Positions 52,895-61,792 of a stretch of DNA of 64,000 nucleotides are shown here, in pieces. This stretch comes from Streptomyces sp. LUP47B (GTDB taxonomy: Bacteria; Actinomycetota; Actinomycetes; Streptomycetales; Streptomycetaceae). Where the stretch lies: assembly GCF_001746295.1 (NCBI RefSeq), contig NZ_MJAH01000008.1, positions 243,906 to 307,905 on the forward strand, written 5' to 3'. The first letter of the stretch is position 1. Every line of letters starts with the position of its first letter. The notes beneath the pieces are model-generated. The model was not told the origin of the DNA, searched no databases, and saw only the letters and a list, made by a program, of their open reading frames with translations. Both the position numbers and the translations under genes were made by a program.

Positions 52895-53066
52895 CTGTCC
52901 CTGGGGGCTGGTGCGCGGCGTCGAGGGTCCGGCGTCGGGGCCTGGAGCTCAGGGCCGGTGGCGGCGTCACGGCCCCGCGGCCCCACGGCTCTGGGCCGGT
53001 CCCCGCAGGAGGCGCCGACGGCGGTGATTTCCGGGCGGCCCGCCCCGGGGCAAGCGGCCCCTTGCT

Positions 53067-54236
53067 TCAGTCGCTGCCGAAGACCCCGTCGGCACCGAAC
53101 GTCACCCCCGCGAACCGTTCCCCCATCCGCCGGTGCGTCGCCGCGTCCGGATGCAGGTCGTCCGGCAGCGGCAGTTCCGCCGAGTCGCTCTCCCCGTACA
53201 GTTCGCGCCCGTCGAGGTAGTGCAGGTTCGGGTCCTCGGGGGTCCTCTGCTTCACGATCCGGGCCAGCTCCTCGCGGATCACCTGGAGGGTCAGCTTCCC
53301 GCTCGCGCGTTCCGCCGGGTCGCCCAGCGTCCTGAAGCGCAGCCGGCCCTCGCCGAGCTCGCCGACGTCCGGGAAGCTGGGCCCCGGGGTGTCCTCGTGG
53401 ATCGGGCACAGGATGGGCGACACCACCAGCAGGGGCGTGTCCGGGTGGCCCTCGCGGATCGTGTCGAGGAAGCCGTGCACCGCGGGACCGAAGGCGCGCA
53501 GTCGCATCACGTCGTGGTTGACGATGTTGATACCGATCTTGATGCTGATCAGGTCGGCGGGCGTGTCCCGTACGGCCCGCGCGGTGAACGGGTCGAGCAG
53601 CGCGCTCCCGGCCAGGCCCAGATTGATCAGCTCCACCCCGCCCAGCGTCGCGGCGACCGCGGGCCAGGTGTTCCTTGGGCTCGCCGCGTCGGAGCCGTGG
53701 CTGATGGAACTGCCGTGGTGCAGCCACACCCGGCGATCAGCGGGCGGCGCGCTTTCGACGGGGGCGTCGGTGCGCAGGGCGATCAGCTCGGTGGTCTCGT
53801 TGTGCGGCAGCCAGATCTCGACGTCCTTGACCTCGCCGGACAGCCCGTCGAAACGGACGGTGCCGTGCGGCCCGGGCCGCACCTCGGACGTCCCCTCGGC
53901 CATGTCGACGGTGATGACGTTGCCGCCGAGCACACTGCCCTGCCCGGCCGGCCGCCCGTCGACGACCAGGTCGTACACCCCGTCGGGCCGGGGCGGCGCA
54001 CCCACGTAGGTCCGCTTGGTCGGCAGCGCGTCCAGCTCCAGCGCGGTGGCCCGGGTGCGGAAGACCAGCCGTACCCCGGCGGGCTGGGACTCGGCCATCG
54101 CCAGCTGCTCGTCGGTGTTCTGGGCGCGGGCCCGCGCGGGCAGCCGGTGCGGCAGCACCCCGTGCTCGGTGCGCTCCACGTCGAGGGCGCCGCGCAGCAG
54201 GTCGGCGGTGACGGGTGTGGTGATCCAGTCGTGCAT
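53067..54236 (-). CDS. SGNH/GDSL-type hydrolase
   Basis: The 389-residue protein has an N-terminal beta-sandwich and a C-terminal SGNH domain: nucleophile loop HHGSSISHGSD, the Gly/Asn block IKIGINIVNHD, and DDLHPDAATH with the catalytic Asp/His. It is likely an esterase or deacylase on sugars or polysaccharides. No signal peptide is evident. It starts 4 bp after the TetR gene, in the same operon. Confidence 0.87.
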   Translation of the reverse strand: MHDWITTPVTADLLRGALDVERTEHGVLPHRLPARARAQNTDEQLAMAESQPAGVRLVFRTRATALELDALPTKRTYVGAPPRPDGVYDLVVDGRPAGQGSVLGGNVITVDMAEGTSEVRPGPHGTVRFDGLSGEVKDVEIWLPHNETTELIALRTDAPVESAPPADRRVWLHHGSSISHGSDAASPRNTWPAVAATLGGVELINLGLAGSALLDPFTARAVRDTPADLISIKIGINIVNHDVMRLRAFGPAVHGFLDTIREGHPDTPLLVVSPILCPIHEDTPGPSFPDVGELGEGRLRFRTLGDPAERASGKLTLQVIREELARIVKQRTPEDPNLHYLDGRELYGESDSAELPLPDDLHPDAATHRRMGERFAGVTFGADGVFGSD

Positions 54237-54240
54237 GTCC

Positions 54241-54822
54241 TCAGCCTGTCGAAGGAGTGGTGGGCCAGTTGCGCAGCAGCGCGTCGAGGGCGTCCAGGAT
54301 CCGCGTCCAGGACTCCTCGGAGTCGGGGGAGCTGTGGCTGAACCCTCCTGCCCCCTCCAGGCTCGCGTAGCCGTGGAAGGTGCTGCCCAGCAGCCGTACG
54401 GCATGGGTCCGGTCGGGTTCGGGCAGGTCGTAGCCGCGCAGGATGGCCCGCATCATCTGCGAGTGCCGTACGCCCGCACTGGCGGCCGCGGTCTCGGGGT
54501 CGAGCCTCAGCCGGGCGGCGGCGGCACGGCCGGGGTGTGCGTGGGCGTAATCGCGGTAGACGTTCGCGTAAGCGGTGAGGGCGTCCTTGCCGGCCCGTCC
54601 GGCCACCGCGTCCGCGGAGAGGTCGGCGAGCTCCTCCAGGGCGAACAGGGCGATCCGGGTCTTGAGGTCCTGGGAGTTCTTCACGTGCGAGTACAGGCTC
54701 GCGACCTTGACGCCGAACCGCCGGGCGAGCTCCGAGACGGTCACCTGCTCGAAGCCCACCTCGTCGGCCAGCTCGGCGCCCGCCCGGACCAGTCGCTCGG
54801 TGGTCAGCCCTACTCGTGCCAT
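54241..54822 (-). CDS. TetR-family regulator
   Basis: The 193-residue regulator has the TetR helix-turn-helix (LVRAGAELADEVGFEQVTVSELARRFGVKVASLYSHVKN, read in pieces) and a C-terminal ligand domain of the WHG type (DAHAHPG-like AHAHPGRAAAARL). ATG 54822 has GAGAGGA upstream. It lies at the head of the SGNH operon and faces the FBP gene across a perfect operator, so autoregulation and control of both units are likely. Confidence 0.92.
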   Translation of the reverse strand: MARVGLTTERLVRAGAELADEVGFEQVTVSELARRFGVKVASLYSHVKNSQDLKTRIALFALEELADLSADAVAGRAGKDALTAYANVYRDYAHAHPGRAAAARLRLDPETAAASAGVRHSQMMRAILRGYDLPEPDRTHAVRLLGSTFHGYASLEGAGGFSHSSPDSEESWTRILDALDALLRNWPTTPSTG

Positions 54823-54834
54823 AGCAGTCCTCTC

Positions 54835-54886
54835 GTTTGCCAGAAACAATAATGCGTTTGCCTAAAGCTTTTAGGCAAACTAGCGT
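54835..54886. promoter_or_regulatory. TetR operator within two face-to-face promoters
   Basis: GTTTGCCTAAA (54856-54866) and TTTAGGCAAAC (54870-54880) form perfect 11-bp arms with a three-base centre. A third half-site GTTTGCC (54835-54841) lies 21 bp, two helical turns, away. On the plus strand TTGCCT (54858-54863) and TAGCGT (54881-54886) are 17 bases apart, so the palindrome fills the spacer of the FBP promoter. On the minus strand TTGCCT (54873-54878) and CATTAT form a facing promoter for the tetR operon. Confidence 0.85.
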
Positions 54887-54892
54887 GAAGCT

Positions 54893-55390
54893 ATGGAACC
54901 GCTGACCGAACAAGAGATCCGTGCCGCCTTCGTGAACTGCTCCAAGGGCGAGGCGAAGCGGCTGTCCGTGCCGCGTGACCTGGCCGAGCGGCCGTGGGAG
55001 GACCTGGACTACCTCGGCTGGCGCGATCCGCAGGCCCCCGACCGCGCCTACCTGGTCGCCGTGCTGGACGGCCGCCCGACGGCCCTCGCGCTGCGCGGCT
55101 CCTCCGCCGGCTCCTGGCAGGCGCGGCGCAGCATGTGCTCGTTGTGCCTGACCACCCACTCCGGCGGGGTCTCCCTGATGGTCGCGCGGAGGGCGGGCAA
55201 GGCGGGTCAGCAGGGCAACTCGGTCGGCGCCTACATGTGCGACGACCTCGCCTGCTCGCTTTACGTGCGGGGCAAGAAGGACGCCGGCGCCGGTGCGCGG
55301 CTGCACGAGACGCTCACCCTGGACGAGAAGATCCGGCGGACGGTGACGAACCTCGCCGCCTTCGTCGCCAAGGTGACGGGCACCGCGTAA
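54893..55390 (+). CDS. FBP-domain treble-clef zinc-finger protein
   Basis: The 165-residue protein matches the FBP (elongation factor G-binding, FusB-like) zinc-finger domain: C82 and C85 in MCSLC, then C116 and C121 in CDDLAC, with LVAVLDGRPTALALRG before them. In Gram-positives such proteins can help release ribosomes or EF-G. Its start lies six bases after a TAGCGT -10 box with no ribosome binding site, so the message is probably leaderless and under TetR control. Confidence 0.88.
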   Translation: MEPLTEQEIRAAFVNCSKGEAKRLSVPRDLAERPWEDLDYLGWRDPQAPDRAYLVAVLDGRPTALALRGSSAGSWQARRSMCSLCLTTHSGGVSLMVARRAGKAGQQGNSVGAYMCDDLACSLYVRGKKDAGAGARLHETLTLDEKIRRTVTNLAAFVAKVTGTA

Positions 55391-55410
55391 GGCGCCCGCG
55401 CCCTGGGGGA

Positions 55411-55920
55411 GTTCGGCGCCTGCTGTGCCGTGTTCACCACCGACCGGCCGTCCGCCCGGGTGAGCGACCCGGCCGCCACCCAGGCGTCCACCGTCGACCG
55501 CACCCGGGCGACGAGCGCGTTCTTCGTGGCGAAGGGCGCCCGGCCCAGATCTCGTCGAAAGTGAAGTGCCGTCGGACCGCACGGGGTTGGCCACGCCTGA
55601 GTCGAGCCCGCCGAAGACGACCTTGGGCTCCGAGCGAGGGGTTTTCCGCTCACCGGGCTCAGCGTCGGCAGGAGATCGCCGGACAGGGCCGCGTTGGCGT
55701 ACAGCCCGAACGGCATGTAGCTGGTGGCCGAGTTGCGGGCGACGAGGTTGACCGGGTCGTGGAACAGGGTCTGCAGGGTCGGATCGTCCAGGGCCTTCTC
55801 GACGCGCAGCCGGAACGGCACGGTAATGCGGACGACGTTCCCCGCCTTCCAGGTCCGCGACACCGTGAAGTACGACCCGCCGATCGGAGTCCGGATCACC
55901 GAGGCCCGCGAGGGGCAACG
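55411..55920 (-). pseudogene. Remnant of a GH127-type beta-L-arabinofuranosidase gene
   Basis: On the minus strand two frames together read like the C-terminal third of GH127 (DUF1680) enzymes: GGSYFTVSRTWKAGNVVRITV and HDPVNLVARNSATSYMPFGLY in one frame (from about 55920), SEPKVVFGGLDSGVANP in a second, then ALVARVRSTVDAWVAAGSLT and SVVNTAQQAPN back in the first (to 55411). At least two indels break it, and the N-terminal two thirds and stop are absent. The piece runs into the FBP gene's 3' end. Nothing else fills 55391-56166. Confidence 0.78.
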
Positions 55921-56166
55921 GGTCAGGAGCGGCGAACTCCGGGCAGCGGTCACAGACGACACGGACCGTGAAGAGCCAGGCCGGCCCGTCCCACTAACGG
56001 ACCTCCTCGTCCACATCCCGGTCACCATGAGCGCGTCCCCCCGCAGCCACATGGGACGCCCCGAGACGAAGCCGCACGCCGATACGCCCCCGCCCCTTCC
56101 CTCCCCGGGATCGGGCCGCCAGTGGAGCAGGGGCGTTCCGGCGTTCCCGGTGGCAGAATCGGGCGC

Positions 56167-58839
56167 GTGGACTGGGGGATCCTCGAGCGGGAGCCCGAGC
56201 TGGCGCGACTGGCCTCGGCCGCCCGGGAGGCGGCGGACGGGGCCGGATCCGTGGCGCTCGTCTTCGGAGAGGCCGGAATCGGCAAGTCGAGCCTGGTGAA
56301 GGCCCTCCCCGGCCATCTGCCGGACGGCACCCGGATCCTCGTCGGCGAGTGCGACGACCTCGCCACCCGCAGGCCCCTCGGCCCCTTCCGCGACCTGATC
56401 GGCAGCGTCGGCGGCGAACTCGCCGACGCCGTGACGGAGGGCGGCGACCGCCATCGCGTCCACGAGGCCCTGCTCGAAGAACTACGCGGAGCGGTACTCG
56501 TCGTCGAGGACGTCCACTGGGCCGACGAGGCCTCCCTGGACGCCCTGCGCTTCCTGGTCCGGCGGATGGAACGCCTGCCCGCCCTGCTCGTGCTGACCTA
56601 CCGCGACGACGAACTGAGCCGTGAGCACCCCCTACGGCATCTGCTCGGCCAGGTGTCCCGGGCGCCCCGCGTGCACCGGCTGCCCCTGGCCCGCCTGTCC
56701 CTGGACGCCGTACGCACCCTCAGCGCCGGCCGCGTCGACCCCGCCCAGGTGTACGCCGTCACGAACGGCAACCCCTTCTTCGTCGCCGAGATCCTCGCCG
56801 CCGGTGGCACCGGGAGGGTGCCCCCGACCGTCGTCGACGCCGTGCTCGCCCGGCTGCGAGGTCTGCCCGGCGCCACCGTGGACGCGCTGGAGCAGTTGGC
56901 CGTCGTTCCCTCGGCCGTGGAACGCCCGCTGGTCGACGCGCTGCTCACGGACGGGACGTCCGTCCTGGCGGTGCCGCGGGAACCCGGCCCGCTCGCGACC
57001 GGTGTGTCCGCCCCGGCGGCGGACCAGCGCGGCCTGCTCACCGACGGGGTCCCCGTCCTGGCCGCCGCCGAGCAGCGCGGTCTGCTCACCGTCACCCCGG
57101 AGCGGGTGGCATTCCGGCACGAGCTGATCCGCCGGGCCGTGGCCGACTCCCTGCCCGCCGCCCGCCGCATCGGCCTCAACCGGGCCGTCCTCGCGGCTCT
57201 CGTCGCCCGACCCGGATCCGACGCCGCCCGGATCGTCCACCACGCGGCCCAGGCCGGCGACCAGGACGCCATCGCCCGCTACGGACCCGACGCGGCGAAG
57301 GACGCCTCCTCCACGGGTGCCCACCGCGAGGCCGCCGCCCAGCTCCGGCTCGTACTGCGCGACCGGCACCGCTACGCCCCCGCCGAACTCGCCGACCTGC
57401 TCGAACGCTACGCCGTCGAGTGCTACACCATCGCCGACTCGGCCGCCGCCGTGACCGCCCAGCGCGAGGCCGTCGCCCTGCGCCGCGCCCTCGGCGACAC
57501 CCTCGCCCTCGGCGCCGACCTGCGCTGGCTCTCCCGCATCCACTGGTGGGCCGGCAACGCCGACCGGGCCCAGGAGGCCGCCCGAGAGGCGGTGACGGTG
57601 CTGGAACACGCGGGCGACGACCGCCTGCTGGCACTCGCCGTCAGCAACACCGCCCAACTGCGCATGCTGTCCGAGCGTTACGCCGAGGCCGTCGAACACG
57701 GCGAGCGCGCCATCGCCCTGGCCCGCAAGGCGGACGACCCGGCGATCCTCGCGCACGCCCTCAACAACGTGGGCACCGCCCGCTGGCGCTCCGGAGACCC
57801 CGCCGGGCGGGACGAGTTGGAGGAGAGCCTCGACGTCGCGCTCGCCGCCGGCGAGGTCGAGCACGCCTGCCGTTCCTACGCCAACATCATCTGGACCCTG
57901 CTCGACAACCTCCAGTACGACGAGGCCGACACATTCCTGCCCCCGGCGATGGAACTCGCCGACCGGGCAGAGCACTTGGGGTTCCTCAACTACCTTCACG
58001 TCGAACTCGCCATGCGCAGGCTCGCCGCCGCCGACTGGGACGACGCCGAGAAGCAGGCCGAGTACGGCATGCACGACTTCATCCCGGCCCGTTGTCCCGC
58101 CCTGACCGTCCTGGCCCGGGTCCGCATCCGGCGCGGCCGTCCCGGCGCCGACGAACTCCTCAGCGAGGCCTGGGAGATCGCCGTAGGGACGAAGGAACTG
58201 CAGCGCACCGGACCAGTGGCGGTGGCGCGGGCGGAGTCGGCCTGGCTGCGCGGGGACGCGAAAGGGGTGATCGAGGCGGCCGCGCCCGTCCATGCCCAGG
58301 CCGGCCGCCTGCCCGGCGCCCCGCACCGGTCCGAACTCGGCTACTGGCTCACCAAGGCGGGCCATCGCGTCCCACCGGACGACTCCGGCCATCCGTACGC
58401 CTTGCAGGCGCGCGGGCAGTGGCGCCGGGCCGCCGCGCTCTGGGAGGCCGCGGGCTGCCCCTACGAACATGCCGCCGCGCTCGCCGAGAGCCCGGACCCC
58501 GCCGCCAAGCTGGAGGCGCTGGCCGCCTTCGACGCACTGGGCGCCGAACCGGCTGCCCACCTGCTGCGCGTCGAGCTGCGAGAGCTCGGCGTGCGCCACG
58601 TCCCGCGCGGCCCCCTCGCCGCGACCCGTGAGAACCCCGCGGGCCTCACCGACCGCCAGCTCCAGGTCATACGGCTGCTCGCGGAAGGGCTCACCAACGC
58701 GGAGATCGCCGCCCGGCTCGTCGTGTCGGTCCGCACGATCGACAACCACGTGCGGGCGGTGCTCGACAAACTCGACGCATCGGGCCGCCGCCAGGCCGCC
58801 GTGCGCGCCGCGGAGCTCGGACTGCTGCCCCCGACCTAG
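56167..58839 (+). CDS. LuxR-family (LAL) AAA-type transcriptional regulator
   Basis: The 890-residue regulator has Walker A GEAGIGKSSLV near the N-terminus, Walker B LVVEDVHWADEASL, a long middle of helical TPR-like repeats (about 380-760) and a C-terminal LuxR helix-turn-helix (LTDRQLQVIRLLAEGLTNAEIAARL). Such LAL proteins control sugar use or antibiotic clusters. The GTG at 56167 lacks a ribosome binding site; CAGAAT sits seven bases upstream, so it may be leaderless. No target gene is obvious nearby. Confidence 0.91.
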   Translation: MDWGILEREPELARLASAAREAADGAGSVALVFGEAGIGKSSLVKALPGHLPDGTRILVGECDDLATRRPLGPFRDLIGSVGGELADAVTEGGDRHRVHEALLEELRGAVLVVEDVHWADEASLDALRFLVRRMERLPALLVLTYRDDELSREHPLRHLLGQVSRAPRVHRLPLARLSLDAVRTLSAGRVDPAQVYAVTNGNPFFVAEILAAGGTGRVPPTVVDAVLARLRGLPGATVDALEQLAVVPSAVERPLVDALLTDGTSVLAVPREPGPLATGVSAPAADQRGLLTDGVPVLAAAEQRGLLTVTPERVAFRHELIRRAVADSLPAARRIGLNRAVLAALVARPGSDAARIVHHAAQAGDQDAIARYGPDAAKDASSTGAHREAAAQLRLVLRDRHRYAPAELADLLERYAVECYTIADSAAAVTAQREAVALRRALGDTLALGADLRWLSRIHWWAGNADRAQEAAREAVTVLEHAGDDRLLALAVSNTAQLRMLSERYAEAVEHGERAIALARKADDPAILAHALNNVGTARWRSGDPAGRDELEESLDVALAAGEVEHACRSYANIIWTLLDNLQYDEADTFLPPAMELADRAEHLGFLNYLHVELAMRRLAAADWDDAEKQAEYGMHDFIPARCPALTVLARVRIRRGRPGADELLSEAWEIAVGTKELQRTGPVAVARAESAWLRGDAKGVIEAAAPVHAQAGRLPGAPHRSELGYWLTKAGHRVPPDDSGHPYALQARGQWRRAAALWEAAGCPYEHAAALAESPDPAAKLEALAAFDALGAEPAAHLLRVELRELGVRHVPRGPLAATRENPAGLTDRQLQVIRLLAEGLTNAEIAARLVVSVRTIDNHVRAVLDKLDASGRRQAAVRAAELGLLPPT

Positions 58840-58938
58840 GTACCCCGGAGCGCCGAGCTGGGTGACGGTCACGGATACCCGCTGCCGTGTGACGCGAGTA
58901 GAACGGACGAATCAACCCGATTCGGAAACGGGGGACTC

Positions 58939-60354
58939 ATGTCCAGCACAGCCGTCCAGGCCGCACGTCGTGAACTGACCGGATTCACCGGGGAGCTGAT
59001 CGGCCCCGAGGACGCCGGCTACCAGGAGGCCCGTACCGTCTACAACGCGATGATCGACAAACGCCCCGCCCTCGTCGCCCGCTGCGCCGACGCGGACGCG
59101 GTGGCCCGCACGATCGGCTTCGCCCGCGCCCACGGCCTTCCCCTCGCCGTGCGCGGCGGCGGACACCACGGTGCCGGACTCGGCACCGTCGACGGGGGAG
59201 TGGTCGCGGACCTGTCACCCATGAAGGACATCCAGGTCGACCCCGAGGCGCGCACCGTGCGGGTCGGCGGCGGCTGCGTCTGGGGCGAGGTGGACCGCGC
59301 CACCAACGCGCACGGCCTGGCCACGCCCAGCGGCATCATCTCCACGACCGGTGTCGGCGGCCTCGCCACCGGCGGCGGGCTCGGTCACCTCACCCGCAGC
59401 TGCGGGCTGACCATCGACAACCTGCTGGAGGCCGACGTCGTCCTCGCCGACGGCCGCCGGGTACGGGCGAGCGCCGACGAGAACAGCGACCTGTTCTGGG
59501 CGATCCGGGGCGGCGGCGGCAACTTCGGCGTCGTCACCTCGTTCGTCTTCCGGCTGCACGAGATCAGTACGGTGATCGCCGGGCCGACGTTCTGGTCCGT
59601 CGACGACAGCGCCGAAGTCCTCTCCGCGTACCGGGAGTTCATCCTGAACGCGCCCCGCGAGCTGAGCGGCTTCTTCCTGCACGGCACCGTCCCGCCCGCC
59701 CCGCCGTTCCCCGAGGAGATCCAGCTCCACAAGACGGCCGGCGTGGTCTGGTGCTACACCGGCGACGACACCGAGGCCGCGGCACGTGAGATGGCCCCGC
59801 TGCTCGACGCCCTGCCCGCGCCGCTGCTGCACGCCCCCATGGTCATGCAGCACCCCGACCTGCAGACCATGTTCGACGGGCTCTACCCGCCCGGCCACCA
59901 GTGGTACTGGCGGGCCGACTTCGTCGAGACCATCCCGGACGAGGCGGTCCAGCTGCACGCCAAGTTCGGCGCCGAGGTGCCGACCGTCCAGTCGACCATG
60001 CACCTCTACCCGATCGACGGCGCCGCCCACGACGTGGGCCAGGACGAGACTCCCTGGGCCTACCGCCACGCCAACTGGGCCTCCGTCTTCGCCGGCGTCG
60101 ACCCCGATCCTGCCAACGCCGAGCTGGTCAAGCGGTGGACCGTCGACTACTTCGACGCCCTGCACCCGCACTCGGCGGGCGGCGCCTACGTCAACATGAT
60201 GATGGACGAGGGCCAGGAACGCGTCCGCGCCAGCTACCGCGGCAACTACGGCCGCCTGGCCCGCATCAAGGCCGACCGGGACCCCGACAACGTCTTCCGG
60301 CTGAACCAGAACATCCAGCCGGCACCGAAGCCGTCGCACGGGGCGCGGCCGTAG
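58939..60354 (+). CDS. FAD-linked oxidoreductase of the berberine-bridge-enzyme type
   Basis: The 471-residue enzyme has the FAD-binding PCMH fold: LAVRGGGHHGAGL with the His that carries the 8-alpha flavin bond, GGLATGGGLGHLTR and the C-terminal YGRLARIKADRDPDNVFRLNQNI characteristic of BBE-like oxidases. It oxidises an alcohol, sugar or secondary-metabolite substrate with oxygen. Substrate unknown. ATG 58939 has a GGGG-rich stretch upstream. It ends 40 bp before the convergent HAD gene. Confidence 0.92.
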   Translation: MSSTAVQAARRELTGFTGELIGPEDAGYQEARTVYNAMIDKRPALVARCADADAVARTIGFARAHGLPLAVRGGGHHGAGLGTVDGGVVADLSPMKDIQVDPEARTVRVGGGCVWGEVDRATNAHGLATPSGIISTTGVGGLATGGGLGHLTRSCGLTIDNLLEADVVLADGRRVRASADENSDLFWAIRGGGGNFGVVTSFVFRLHEISTVIAGPTFWSVDDSAEVLSAYREFILNAPRELSGFFLHGTVPPAPPFPEEIQLHKTAGVVWCYTGDDTEAAAREMAPLLDALPAPLLHAPMVMQHPDLQTMFDGLYPPGHQWYWRADFVETIPDEAVQLHAKFGAEVPTVQSTMHLYPIDGAAHDVGQDETPWAYRHANWASVFAGVDPDPANAELVKRWTVDYFDALHPHSAGGAYVNMMMDEGQERVRASYRGNYGRLARIKADRDPDNVFRLNQNIQPAPKPSHGARP

Positions 60355-60394
60355 GACGGGTCGCTGGGCGGAGCCGGGGACGGGCGCTGTGCCG

Positions 60395-61084
60395 TCAGCC
60401 CCGGTTCCGCACCAGCCAGTCATGAGCCGCCCGTGCCGTGAACTGCTCCTGGCCTCCCCGCAGGAGGAGAGCGGCGCGGGTGAACTCCGGCGCGTCGGCC
60501 TGCGCCGCGACGTACGGGATCGCGATGCAGCGCATCCCGGCGGCGTGCGCGGCGGCGGCGCCCGGGGCGGCGTCCTCCAGGACCACACAGCCGGCCGGGT
60601 CGGTGCCCAGCCGACGGGCAGCCTCCAGGAAGACGTCCGGCGCGGGCTTGCCGTGGGCGACCTCGTCGGCCGAGACGGTCGTACGGAGATACGCGTCGAG
60701 GCCCGTCCCGGCCAGGATGGCGTCGATGGCCTCCGGAGAGGAGCCCGAGGCGACCGCCATCGGCACGCCCTCACCGGCCAGCAGCTCCACGAACTTCCGC
60801 ATCTCGGGGTACACGCGCGTGGCGGTGCGGGCCAGCTCCAGATAGCGCCGGTTCTTGTCCGCGAGGAGTTCCGGCACGGACGCCCGCAGCCCGTACCGCG
60901 ACTTCCACCGCGTGACCGTCTCCCGCGTACTGATCCCGACGTACCGCTCGTGGTCGATCCAGGTGAAGTCCGGGACGCCGTGCTCGGCCAGGGTCTGCCG
61001 ACCCGCTTCGTAGTAGTTCGGTTCGCTGTCCACGAGCGTTCCGTCGAGATCGAAGACGACCGATATGCCGCTGAGCCTGCTCAT
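60395..61084 (-). CDS. HAD-superfamily phosphatase (beta-phosphoglucomutase-like)
   Basis: The 229-residue enzyme has the four HAD motifs: DLDGTLVDS near the N-terminus, the Ser/Thr segment ASGSSPEAI, the Lys region HGKPAPDVFLEAA and the acidic EDAAPGAAAA. A cap domain sits between motifs I and II, as in subclass I phosphatases and mutases. It probably dephosphorylates a small sugar phosphate. ATG 61084 follows a Gly-rich leader. It lies next to the Lrp gene on the same strand, 20 bp apart. Confidence 0.92.
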   Translation of the reverse strand: MSRLSGISVVFDLDGTLVDSEPNYYEAGRQTLAEHGVPDFTWIDHERYVGISTRETVTRWKSRYGLRASVPELLADKNRRYLELARTATRVYPEMRKFVELLAGEGVPMAVASGSSPEAIDAILAGTGLDAYLRTTVSADEVAHGKPAPDVFLEAARRLGTDPAGCVVLEDAAPGAAAAHAAGMRCIAIPYVAAQADAPEFTRAALLLRGGQEQFTARAAHDWLVRNRG

Positions 61085-61104
61085 GGCCCCCAGGATGTCA
61101 AAGA

Positions 61105-61581
61105 TCAACTCCGGGCAGCGCGCCCGACCGACTCCACCAGCGGCAGCAGCCGGTACGCGACCCGCTCCCGCAGCGCCACCTCGGTACGCGTCCGCACCAC
61201 TCCCGGCAGGCTGATCACCTTCTGGATGACGTCCTCCAGATGCGCGTTGTCCCGCGCCACGACCCGCGTCAGCAGATCCCCGCCGCCCGCGATCGAGAAC
61301 GCCTCGACGATCTCCGGCACGGCCGCCAGCGCGTCCCCCACGGCGTCCAGCCGCCCCTGGGTCACCTCGATGTGCACGAACGCCAGCACCGGATGACCGA
61401 GCGCGGCGGGCGACAGCGAGGGCCCCGTACCGGTGATCACGCCGTCGCGCTCCAGTCGGTCGAGCCGCGCCTGCAAGGTGCCCCGCGCGACCCCGAGAAT
61501 CCGCGCGTACTCCCGCACGCTCGTCCGCGGCTGCTCCAGCAGCAGCCGCAGGATGCGGGTGTCGAGCTCGTCCACGGCCAT
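61105..61581 (-). CDS. Lrp/AsnC-family regulator
   Basis: The 158-residue regulator has the AsnC helix-turn-helix (LDTRILRLLLEQPRTSVREYARILGV, read in pieces) and the alpha/beta RAM effector domain (HPVLAFVHIEVTQGRLD, SIAGGGDLLTRVVARD). The Gly-rich IAGGGD loop is part of the typical ligand site. ATG 61581 has GAGGAGG nine bases upstream. It is divergent from the FUSC gene 211 bp away and may regulate it; amino acids are the usual effectors. Confidence 0.93.
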   Translation of the reverse strand: MAVDELDTRILRLLLEQPRTSVREYARILGVARGTLQARLDRLERDGVITGTGPSLSPAALGHPVLAFVHIEVTQGRLDAVGDALAAVPEIVEAFSIAGGGDLLTRVVARDNAHLEDVIQKVISLPGVVRTRTEVALRERVAYRLLPLVESVGRAARS

Positions 61582-61792
61582 GGCGTACGGCCTCCTCGTC
61601 CATGGTCCGTTGGCCCGCCGGTGGACGCTCCAGGACCGCTTTCACTGTGCCGATGGCCCAGCATATTCGACCTCACTTGAGCCGACAGTGGCGAGGATGC
61701 TGCAATGAGCCCGTCGATGGCGCTGCGGAACCCCGCGGCGCCTTTTCCATGCCGGTGTCCAGCCGGCGTCCAGGAGCTTCAGGGGGCGGTAC
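61582..61792. other. Divergent intergenic region between Lrp and FUSC genes
   Basis: About 210 bp without a coding frame. It must hold both promoters. An AT-richer patch (CAGCATATTCG) lies near 61660; no convincing operator dyad was found. Confidence 0.45.
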
